DNA from: Ctena decussata
Lineage: Eukaryota > Mollusca > Bivalvia > Lucinida > Lucinidae
Assembly (NCBI GenBank): GCA_963989385.1
Contig: OZ022511.1
Location: forward strand, 1,674,001-1,738,000
Reading direction: 5' to 3'
DNA: 64,000 nucleotides
Numbering within the stretch: position 1 is the stretch's first letter; each line of letters begins with the position of its first letter. The notes under the pieces are model-generated. The model saw only the letters and a list, made by a program, of their open reading frames with translations, made no database searches and had not been told where the DNA came from. Shown here one piece after another: positions 34,801-46,800 of the stretch. Made by a program: the position numbers and the translations under genes.

Positions 34801-37800
34801 GTGCCTCAAGACAACTTTAAAAGGTGAAAAGAGTTATTCTGCTGCGGCAGTCATTAACGAATATGACAGAAGTTTCCAGGTAAAAGCAAGTTGCCCAAAG
34901 GTGTATTTTTTCAGTTTTCATTAAATTATGAGAAACGCGGAAAGAAAATGCTCTGAGGCAGAAGTAAACGCAAATAATTCACTTTGATGCGAGCAATGAA
35001 TCTTAAACAAAATCAATTATATCAACATTAAGTGAATGCAAAGAAATTCTTGCAACAGAATATTTAATATGCCTACTACATCAAATGCAGTTTCATTAAA
35101 CAATACCTTTAATCTCTTCAGAGACTTGTGCCAGGGCTATTAATATTTCGAGGAACGGAACGTAAGGAACAGCCACTAAAATAAACGCATTTATTTCTTC
35201 CCTTGTCAGTCTTATATATATTCAAAATGCGATTTATTTCGTAAACTGTTTCTGTTCCATTCCGTTCCGTTCAGCAAAATACCAATAGCCTTGTGCCAGC
35301 GCCGTTTCACTCATAGTTATTCGAGTAATACAAAGGTCCAAAGTGATCAAGTATTGTAGGCATCTTGGTTATGATATTTGATTAGAGAATGTTAGTACTG
35401 GATTTCTATATTAAGGTGTTTGGCTACACTGCCAGGCTTTTCCAACATTTTTACAAGGGAGACAACTTTTGTGATTCCAGGTTGCTTCCCTAGACAAAAC
35501 AACCGTCTCAAAATGGGGTCTACACTTAAAGGAAAGAATTTGCTCCTTGTGGAGCAAATTCTTTTCTTTAAGAGTTGATCCTAAATCAGGAGGGATGCAA
35601 AGAAGAAAATGATAGAGCTACTTCCCCTGAAAGTGTATCTATTCACCTTAATGTAGATTAATATGTTACAAACCCGTTTTAGAACAGGAACCATACCCAA
35701 CACCATTTCCTATCATAATATAAAAATACTAAAACAATTACATAAACATTGATATGTAGTAGTGCACTAACTGAGTTTTAAGTATAAAAGGAAAATATAA
35801 GTTCCAAAAGTTAGAAGATAAAGCTAGAGCTCTGGGTCAGTCCGCATAATTTAGCTTAGTCCACATGCAACTTTAATATAGATGTAGTATACCAGTATAG
35901 GACCACAAACGCGCCAACATCCGTGCCATCGAGAGTATTTAAATAAGTTCGCGTGAGATTTCAATGCAATCGATGTAAAATAAATAAAGTTTATTTATGT
36001 TAGTAAGATTAGCCAAAATGAGTAGTTTCGAGACAGAAAACTATTTGAGCTGCGACACGATAAAACAAACAAAGTGGCAAGTGCGACCAGCAAAGACCCA
36101 GATCAGCCTGGGCATCTGCCCAGTCTGATCAGAATCTTCGCTGTCCGCACTGAGCAAGCTAAGATCCTAAGCTACCCTTCAAGCGCACAGTGAAGACGCC
36201 GTTACGGTCAGAAACATGGTACTTTGGTAGGAAAAGGATGTGTGTCAGCCTTTTCAACACGCTGTGGTTAATGATAGGCTGAATATTAAGCTCAATTGTC
36301 ACTCCATTTTTTCGAGGCGCAGCCTCGTATAATTTCGATATTGTTCCACATGTCACAAGATTCCATTGGTCAAATAACGCGTATGTCAAAATTTAGCCAA
36401 TAGTATCAAAGGTCAATTTTTCTCGTCGTACTGCACTGTGAATACTAGCACTCTGTCTTAAATTTTACAATAGAAATGTTATCGATAACATACGCAGATA
36501 TTCAAAACTTTCTGTTTTTCGTCGTTGACCTACTTTCGATTTCTATTTTCGTTTTAATACACACAAACAAACAGTGCAATATGTTGATAACTAGTTTGAA
36601 ATCAGGTCAATTTCACGATTGGAATTCCAAATTGGACAGCTCAATTTTGAGATAGGTCGTTGTCGCTACCCAGTGTCAAAATTATGGTTGTGGGTTCCTA
36701 CCGACATAGCTTACTTATTCATGAAAGTTATTGTCAAATCTTCAACTAGAGACATATAACAAAACACACTTCCATGGCCACTTAATCTGCGACGATTATC
36801 TTTTTTAAAGATTTTTCTTCTTTTATCTGCATCAGGTGTATACAGAATACATAGTCTTCAAACACACAATATAAAGTTGCAACAGTATTTTACAAGTTCT
36901 TATTTCAACGAACGAGTCTTTTATATGGAATACAGTAGAAACGGGGTCCTTTTGCAAGAGTACAGTGCAACGGGGTACGTTTTACTTGCAAGAGTACAGT
37001 GCAACGGGGTACGTTTTACAAGAAAATTCTGAAAAGGGGTATTTTAAGGGAACACACCGAAAAGGGTATTGATTCATATATTTTCGGTACACTGTTTAGG
37101 GTGAGTTACGCTATCCTTTGTTCAGTCATCGGTACCAAGGTAACCAGCAAGAGCCCTTCCCGGGGTTGCATGACAATCCGTAGCGATTTATTATAACGTT
37201 AAATATTGTATTATGCTTGTTACACTTATAATTTTAACGATTAGCTGGTTCCTACTTCTCTCCTCAGCTGTATCGGTTTTACTATGTTCAAGTTCCTTCA
37301 GCAGGGCATCAGCAATGGGACACATCATGGCGGTGGTAGCCATATTGGATGTCCACATAGACAGGAACCAAGACGGAAGCATCATACCAAACATCAGTCT
37401 GCAGATTTAAAACATTAACACTGAAAACATTTTAGCCACGACACGAGAAAGCTAACTAAGTGGCATGTGCGCCCATCGACGAATCAGATCATCCTGTGCA
37501 GCCCAGTCTGAACAGAGTCTTCGCTGCCTGCATGGAGCTATGAGAGACCGCAATATTCACAGAACGCATTTTTCACACGTGTGTGATGAATACGGTCGTA
37601 TTCACCATATTTTGCCAGTGTGACAAATGCGTTCGGATTTTGTAGCGATTTTTAATAGAAACGTATTTTTCACACATTCGGAAAGGGAAGATTTAGAATG
37701 AATGACTTGTTGTCCCTTTCCAACTACAACTACATGTATGACTTTGAGCCCCAACTGTGCCGAACTTTCGGCTCTTAGGGAGTTTATAGGAAAGGCAGTT

Positions 37801-40800
37801 CCCGTTGTCCGTCGTCTGTCAAAACCTTCGAGCTTCTATCTATCTTTAAGCGTCTGGGTCAATCACAACCAAATTTCATATATAGCATTCACAAGGCTGG
37901 GGAACGATGACATGTCCTTTAATTCAGTCACTTGAGATTTTGGTTGCTATGGCAAGTGAAATATCCCGAAGACTTATAACTGAGAGATGCTTCTGATCAC
38001 CCTAGCTTCTTGAAACTTGCAGATGACTAACAGGCTTTAAGTCTCAGACGAATTGACTACTGCTTAGATCCAACACACAATGTCGAAATTATGTGTCCCC
38101 ACGATTGCCGATGAAGTCTATAATTGACCTCTTGACAAGCCTAACATCTTCCTTTTTCGACTGGTGATTTCCTTTCCAAAAGAGAAGATAAATCATACGA
38201 TATACTGCTTGAATATTTTTTAACTCAGCATCTAATATTTTCGGAGGTAAATCCCTTTCTCAGTGATATACATGTAGAATGCTTTAAACAACAATGATGT
38301 TCTGCTTTATTTCTATTTTACTTTTAATTTTTCTAGCAGCCCTAAGACGGTTAAAACACCTTGGTCACGACGTCATGACATCACGACGGCATATCATTAT
38401 AGATAACAAAATAGAAAAAAAGTGGGGGTGGGGCAGTGGGGTGTGGAGAGAAAATGTCTTGATAATAATCACCGTATCATCCTAAATGTTAGAACATTTA
38501 GTAAGTAAGTAAGTAAGTAAAGTCTTTATTTAACGAGGGTTACAACATTTAGCAATTTCATTAATCTTCCATGAGGCCCCTAGTATAACACGGTGGTTAT
38601 TCTAAGGACATTTCCTCTCTCCAACCCCCTCTCCCCTTTTTCGGGGAAATGCCTATATTATATCTTTTGTTCAGCCTATCGTCTTCATTCTCGTGTTGAC
38701 CTTTAAGAAGCGTTTTGCAACGCAAAAGTAGACTAAAATGCAAAAGTAAAGTTTTCCCGTAGCCTTGTGGCCGTGGGGCAGTTAATGTTAGAACCCAACG
38801 TGTCTAGGCACAGCATACGAAAGACGGATTGCATCCCATTCCTTTCGCTGCCTTTCACCTGCCCTAAGTCGAAAAAGGTATCCAGTTTGCTGCTGGGTTG
38901 ACAGAGACAGTTTTTCAGTCGTTGGCCTGGCTGGCGACTCGAACCAGCGACCTTCTGCGCAGAAGAGAACAGCAGATTTCTATTTTATTATTTATTTATT
39001 TTCTTCTTTCATTTTTTTTTTTTTTGCTTGCTGTACCGTTTTTGCGTCCACTATAACTTTCATACCTTTCATAACCTTCATTATAACAAGATTATAAAAA
39101 ATGTCAAGAAGTGAAAAATGCGTTTTCGTGATATTTTGTCATATTTTAGCGGTGTTGCATACGTTTGGAAAATTACGTTTTCATGGTACATATCAAACGC
39201 AGAATTCACAGATATGTGAAAAATGCGTTAAAAGTCTGTGAAAAATGCGACCGGATTTGTCACACGTGTGAAAAATGCGAACGCATTTCTCACGCATGTG
39301 AAAAATGCGTTCTGTGAATATTGCGGTCTCACAGAGCTATCTTAGACCCTAAGCTATCCATTAAGCGCAAAATAAAAACTCTGATCAGCTTTGGCGGATG
39401 CCCAGGCTGATCCGAGTCTTTGCTGGGCTCACATGCCACTCTGTTGGTGTTTGTCGTGACGTGGATTCATTTTAATTCACCCCACATGATTGCTTTCATG
39501 AACAGATCCGATATACATTTGTATACGGAGAGGCTGTTTTCAAAAGAAAGAATAATTATTGCAGAGTTCGAATCCGTTGCATAAAATGTGTAAAATGTGT
39601 AATTTTGTATTTAAAAATGATGCCGCGCAATAAAGATAGATATTCCTTGCATTTAATGGCAATTTACTACCGGGTATATAAGTATGCCTTTTGAGGGGAT
39701 ATAAAATTTACAACTTAAGAATCCCCTAATTTAATATAAACATCAACTTATGAATAAAAAAATCAATCAAAACACTAAAGAATTTTAAGAATCTGCATGC
39801 CAAAAAAGTCGGTGTTAATTGATGTTTTATAATATTGTATGAAACGTGGCTGTCCTATACAATTCAATGCATTTCCTGCTGTTAATTCTGTTGTTAAAGC
39901 GAATGATCATAAAAGTTGCGATTTCATATCACATGTAATTATGAAAATTGAGTTCTGCTTGAAAGTTCTTTGTGATTTAAGTGTACCCGTACTTAGTTAC
40001 TTGTAGCTGCTTAATATCTAAGTAAGTAAGTAAGTAAGTAAATTCTTTATTTAGAGAGGGTAACCCATTTGGTATAACCAATCTTCCATGGGGCCCTCTT
40101 TCAAGTCATTATTAACATAATTAACAGATTATTTACACAAAAACATGACATTATACGTATTGAAATAGGAGTAAGTGAAATACAGGGTGACAAACTGATA
40201 CATATGAAAATGATATATACAATGCAGAGCTGGGATGGAGGTATATACTGTCTATCAACAAAAACAAGTTTAACTTATTCGTTTGTAATCCAATCAACTA
40301 CACTCTTTGTAAAACTATTAAGTGTTGACAAGTTCTTAATACCCGATGGAATAGCATTCCATATGACCGGTACAGAATATGACAAACTGTTTTTATATAA
40401 ACTAATGTTTGGTTTAGGGATGCTAAAATTCTGGTTTGTAATAGACCGTAATGAGGTATCAGGCAAAGTCTCAGCTCGAAACTGAAAAAGTTCCCTAATA
40501 TATTGTGGAACCATGCTATGTACAACTTTATACATAGTTCTCGCTTTGTTTACAAGTACATTCTGGTCAAAAGATAAAATATTTAATCGTCTCCTCGCGC
40601 TTTCAAGGTCTGAATATTCATTCCCTAATATAATTTTACAAGCACGCCTTTGAAGTTTTGTTATTCTTGACACATTATGATTAGAAGAATTTCCCCTTAC
40701 AATATTGCAATAATTTAGATGTGGTTGAATATAAGCATTATAAAAGATCGACCTGTGTTCTACACTTAAATATGAGTGTATTTTAGATAGAAGCCAAATA

Positions 40801-43800
40801 TACGAAGAAACCTTTTTACATACATATTGAAAGTGACAAGTCCATTTCAGATTATGATCTACATGTACACCAAGTAATGTCTCACCTACTGTCAGTTGCA
40901 AATTAATATCATTATATGTTAAAGTGAAAAGTTTTTCATCTAGCCTACCTCGCTTCTGCCTAGTTGTAATTAGCATTACTTTTGTTTTATCAGCGTTCAG
41001 AAGCATACCATTTTGTTTACACCATAATTGAAGTTTAACAAGAGAATCTTGCAAATTAGATTCTAGTGTTTCCAAATGAAGTTGCATGTCATATATAGTT
41101 GTGTCATCTGCATATAAATCAGTCGAATTAACTTTGTCAGATAAAATCAGTGGCAAATCATTGATGAAAATCAAAAATATCAAAGGTCCTAATACTGATC
41201 CCTGCGGGACACCACACTTAATGTCAGAAATACTGGACATTTTACCATCAACAGCTACAACTTGAATCCGTTGCCCTAGATAAGACGCCATGAACTTTAT
41301 AAAAGAATCGCTACATTTGTAAAATTTGAGCTTCTTCAGAAGTAAAGAATGTTCGACTAAATCAAATGCTTTGCGGAAATCGACCATGATAGTGCCAACA
41401 ATATTACCGTCATTTATTGCTTTAAGCCAGCGTTCAGTCATGAGCGTCAAAGCTGTTTCCGTGGAATGACCGGAACGAAAACCACTTTGAGACTGGTGCA
41501 ATAGATTATACTTATTTAAATAATCAAATAAGTTCTTTGAATTGAATTTTTCAAGTAATTTTGATAATGTTGGCAATATGGAAATCGGTCGATAGTTGTT
41601 TATTTCATCCTTCGAACCACCTTTGTATAGCGGATTCACTTTAGCCTGTTTCCAGCTATTCGGGAACTCTCCCATGGAAATACATGCCTGCGCTATGAAA
41701 GTAACGCTTTTCGTTATAATTGGAGAAGAAAGTTTCAGAAGCCTTGGACCAATACCATCTAATCCAGTAGATTTGGAAACATCAAGTGTTGATAAAAACT
41801 TAAAGACAAAATTTTCAGTGATAGATGGTAACTCAAAAGATACATTCTCTGGAATTCTCGCATTTATATGTTCTTTTAACTCTTTAAATTCACAATATTC
41901 AATCGGCTCCTTTAGTTTCGATACAATGTTGACAAAGTAGTCATTAAATACATCTGCTAATGTATTTGGGTCCGATATTAAATCATTATCTACTTTAAGA
42001 GTGATACCTTCATTATTAATAGAACTTTTGTTTGATGCACCAAATTCTTTAAATATTTTCCAGATTGACTTAGGATCTTACCAGCCTCTATTTTTGATTT
42101 GTATGATGCCCTTTTTGAGTTTTGTATCAAAGTAGATACTTCATTACGTAAAGATTTATATTCATCATGTTTATCGTGTTTTTTAAGTTTATCTCTTTCC
42201 TTAATCTTATCTGCTATTTCGGATGTTAACCAGTCTGCCTGAATATCGTGTTTAACTCTATGCGATTTTGTTGGAGCATGCTTTTCAACTACAGATATGA
42301 AAAGTGTATACCAGGCTGTAAATATATCATCAACATTATCGTAAAATTCAATTTGATGCCATGGTAGAGACATAAGGTCATTCAAAAATGAATATTCGTC
42401 AAAGTTTTTAAATGATCTGTATGTAATAGTTTTGTGCGAAGATTTCTTGCTACTGTAATTTACTTTTCTGTTACAACAAATTGCGAAATGATCGCTTATA
42501 CCTAACTTCTTTACGGATGCGTCTGATATATTTTCTTCATTGCTTACATATATATGGTCAATTAGCGTACTTGAAACACTGGTAACCCTATTTGGATCTG
42601 TTATAAGTTGACTAAGTCCAAAGGAGGTTATAAAATTTGACCATTCTTTATTTATATTCGAATTGAGCAAATCCTTGTTAAAGTCACCAAGAATCATAAT
42701 TTCTTTATTTTCCAATAAAGCATGCTCAATGTGAACCTCAAATCTATCTAACCATTCTGCTTTTTCAACTGGATTTCTATAAAAGGATCCCACTAAAAAT
42801 GATTTCCCTTTGTTAATTTTATACAAATTGTTTGTCAGGAGTCGGGCCAAGAGCTCATCAGAGCTTATGTAACATGTTGTACTTCTTGCCGACTCCAAAT
42901 AAACCTTGTCTTGTTTTGTCTTGTCTTGTTCAGACGTTGCTAAAGAGCGTGAACTGCCGACACAGTAAAGTCTTGCTAATGAACCCAGTCTCGTATTGAA
43001 TCTATCATACAGATAGCTCCAACTTACCAGCTTTTCAAAACTTCTTACTTAAACTGAGACTATATGAAACATTTATGGGCTTTAGATTATTATTTTGGTG
43101 ACAAATACCGTTCACTAAGTAAAACCGACGGTTAGAATTTCAATCTGAAACGAAACGGATTGGATTTATTCTTTTTCACGCATACACTGTAAAAAAACTG
43201 TAGATTTTACGGTAGAATGACTGGAAACCAGCTGCCAGTCCTTTTACCGTTATTTTTATGGGCGTTTGCCTGTAAGAAATTTTTGGAAATCACGAAATGG
43301 AAGTTTTATGTTAACTGGCTGCACTCGAAAATAACTTTATATTGTTGAAGGGCACACTGATCAAAGCGACATCTGCTCTATTCTGTCCCACTCTGCTTGA
43401 TAATTCCTGCAATTTTTACGAGCGCCCGTAAAAATAACGGCAAAAGGACTGGCAGCTGGTTGCCAGTTATTTTACCGTAAAATCTACGGATTTTTTTTGA
43501 CAGTGTAGGTTTTCCGAGCAAAATCTAGGCCTAATAATTTAGACAAGCTTGCCCTTACTTAAGGTGAATGATTGCTTTCAGGGGAAGCAACTTTACCGCT
43601 TTCATTTTTGCGCCCCTTCTTTCCCTTCTCCAAATTCTTTCCTTTAAGACAAGACTCCATTTTCGAAGGCCTTTTATGACCAGAAAATCAAACACGAAGT
43701 CACAAAAGTTGTTTCCCTTCCTAAAAATGGCGGAACACATGGCGTTGTATCCATACACCTAACTTGAGAGTGATACTTGAACCATGACACGACAAAGCCA

Positions 43801-46800
43801 ACAAAGTGGCATGTGCGCCAAGCGAAGACTCAGATCAGTCTGGGCCTCCGCCCAAGCTGATCAGAGTTTTGTATTTTGCGCTTAATGGGTAGCTAAGGGT
43901 CTAAGCTAGCTCCATGCGGACAGCGAAGACTCTCAGATCAGACTGGGCGGATGTCCAGGCTGATCTGAGTTTCTGCTGGGAGCACATGCAACTTTGTTGG
44001 TTTTGTCGTGTCGCGGCTCACTTGATTTCGCTTTCAGCTGACAGACAAAATAACCTACATACATGCACTGTAAAAAATATCTGTAAATTTTACGGTAGAA
44101 TAACTGGAAACCAGCTGCCAGTCCTTTTTCCGTTATTTTTACGGGCTTTTGCCTGTAAGACATTGTTGGAAATCACGAAATGGAAGTTTAATGTTATCTT
44201 GGCGCACTCGAAAATAACTTTGTATTGTTGAAGGGCTATCTAACCAAAACGACATCTGCTCTTTTCTGTCCCACTCTGCTTGATGATTCCTGCAATTTTT
44301 ACGAGCGCCCGTAAAAATAACGGTAAAAGGACTGGCAGCTGGTTGCCAGTTATACCGTTATTTAACATTCTACCATTTATTTTTGCAGTGTGGTAGCATT
44401 ACAGCTTTTGGATTAGAACGTAGGCTATGTGCTAATTGAGTTCTTCTCCCTATAAAAGGACCCATTCATCTTAATTTGAAAAAAAGAAACATTTGTTTGA
44501 ACCTTGTAGGCTGTGTTCCAAGCGTGAGCAGCAATCTCAGAGCAATTCTTTTGTGTATATTCCAGTGTTCTACGGCTACTGCCATGATCAATCCGCCGAC
44601 AAAAAGCATAGATGAGTCCTGAAAATGAATTAATAGATTCTATGACTGAGCTGAAAGAGAGAAAAATCTCCAGCTATAGCTTCCAGAATGTTAGTCTCAT
44701 GCAAGCGACATGCTGGTCATGATACTTTAATGCAATTTATCTGAAGATGCGCCTCGGCGAAATGTCAACATTATTGCTGATTATTTTTCCTTTAAATTAC
44801 ATGTAATTGAAAAGAAAGCCCAATGAACATGTTGAATGTTGAATACAAAATTTGTTAAAAGCTGATTTTCTGTTTATAGTGCTGCCATGTTAATTTCATC
44901 TCTTGTTCATGGGTTATATATCACTAGCAACTAATAAGAAATCTACAACACAGCGCGAGCACTCAGTGGGCGTATTCGATTGGGCGTTTCGTGCTTCACG
45001 ATTCTTAGCTAGAATCGTGAACCACGAAACGTTTCATGTCTCGTGCTAAGAATTTAACCATAGTAGAGTTACTGTTTTTTTTTTGTTTTTTTTTTTGTTT
45101 GTTTTTTTTTTGTTTTATTTTGCACCAAACGCCCAGTCAAATACGACCAGTTTAATCTACATGCAATTTACAATGAACCTAATGAAATTTATGGCTGACA
45201 GATTAAGACTGGTCTGGAAAACACAGATGTATAACAGGCGGGACTGGGCAGAGAATTGTCGTATATGATCATACAAAATGACTTTCTTATTCCATGGATG
45301 AGAAAAAAAGTCTTTGCCCAGCGTACTAGAATACCGCCGTATAACGTATCTATTCCGCATGATTTCCAGTGTTCATATCGTTAAATAATATAAATACAAC
45401 CTCTTGTTCCATTCTGGCATTGCAGTTTAATAATATAAGCAATAACCTATGTACTTATTAAACTATCTTAATGCTCTGATTTATACGTCTAATCCACGGT
45501 CAGACTTACATTTATATACTGTTTAGAAACTTCTTTCCCTGTCATCAGCCCTGTCATAGGAAACAACATGACTGGTAACAAAGCTGTTACGGCAATCGGA
45601 AACGCTTCTGTTGCCCAATAAATAGCCATTAGGATCAGACAGAAGGCGGCTGCGGCTTCCTGGAATTAAAGAGGTAAATTTAAGGTAAAACCTCTAGTAA
45701 CTGACATACACAAAAAATGCGTTATTGAATAATAAAATTTATCATATGACGTCGCATCTGAGAGTGTAATAAAGCCATGCATTAAAAACGATAATCCACT
45801 AGTGGATTAAATATGCAAATTACGTCGTAACGTTCTACGTTAACGTCCATTAAAACGTCGCGTTTTCTAATGGCGAAATCGTGACGTTTTAGTGCAAATT
45901 TTGGTTATAAAATGCGATTTTAGTGTCATATGATAAATAGAATCTTGCATTCGTGCTCCTGTATTATTGAATTTATTGAACTCGTTGGGGCAAACCGATA
46001 AGATGCTCGGCAAAGCCTCGCATCTTATCTTTTCCCCAACTCGTTTAATAAATTCAATAATACATGAGCACTCATGTAAGATCCTCTTTGTAAACAGTAT
46101 CATAATAAGAGAGAACCCATAAAAGCAAATACCTTCAAATTATAGGACAACTTTATATTAAGAATAAAAAATGATGATTTTGATTTGATTTGTTGCTTAA
46201 CGTCCACGGTAAACAGCTTAGGTCATGTCGGGACGGTCGGTTAACCTAGCCACACTATTCCTGGGCAGGCTTAGACCTCCTAAGCGGTTAACCAGTACTA
46301 AGTGCACATACTTTCGCCAGTAACTGACAACTGCCCTTCTTGAATCAGCGGAAGGAGAAACGAAAGTATGTGGCCAGACCAGGTATCGAACCCAGGACCT
46401 CTGACTTATGAGTCAGGTGCCCTACCGATTGCGCTACGCGGCCCGGCAAAAATGATGATAAACACGATCAATTCTCAAACAACACCGGATCTTTTACAAA
46501 GGGGGGGTGCCTATAAGGCCCTTTTTCTGCCCAAGAGCAAAATGTTTTATTTTCGGCTGATGATTAGACTATAGTGTCCGCTATACTGAATCAATAGTGG
46601 TTAAGCTCCGTAAGCCCTAAATTTGGAATAATGGGGTTATTAAAGTGGGTGGGGTAAATCAGCATGAACCAGGGGTGTCATATTATAAGCTATATTTCTC
46701 CTTCAAATTTAATGGCATTCATAAATACCTTCCTTTATAAGTTAAAGTACTGTCTTTAGTGACATCTTTTCTCAAATTCTATCTTTTGAAGTAAAATCTT

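Larger units (their letters stand above)
37542..39333. mobile_element. Nested element with GAGACCGCAATATTCACAG terminal inverted repeats
   Basis: Left end GAGACCGCAATATTCACAGA followed by ACGCATTTTTCACACGTGTG; right end TTCTGTGAATATTGCGGTCTC preceded by CGCATTTCTCACGCATGTGAAAAATGCG. The likely target duplication is the 7-mer GAGCTAT (37535-37541 and 39334-39340). The interior holds a LINE tail (38499-38605) and an S2 SINE (38740-38965), both later insertions. No transposase recognised. Confidence 0.82.
37433..39466. repeat. MITE family A, copy 7, interrupted by another element; near end 35 nt upstream of exon 4
   Basis: Left part 37433-37541: AGCCACGACACGAGAAAGCT ... GCATGGAGCTAT. Right part 39334-39466: GAGCTATCTTAGACCCTAAG ... 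ATGCCACTCTGTTGGTG. The two parts together make a normal family A unit once the insertion at 37542-39333 is discounted. GAGCTAT is repeated at both junctions. Confidence 0.85.
40017..42930 (-). mobile_element. Non-LTR retrotransposon (CR1/L2/jockey-like), 5'-truncated, nearly intact
   Basis: The minus-strand LINE has an endonuclease part (frame 42898-about 42081) and a reverse-transcriptase part (about 42080-40275), then a short 3' UTR ending in (TTAC)n at 40017-40040. Its 5' edge near 42900-42930 abuts a CTTGT/TTGTC repeat. It lies in intron 3 of the symporter in the same orientation. Only one frameshift was found between the two coding parts, so the insertion looks young. Confidence 0.9.

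Noticed and set aside
34676..34924. 82-codon frame with a protein-like appearance
   Set aside because: No homology recognised, no start or splice context, lies in an intron of a confirmed gene on the other strand.
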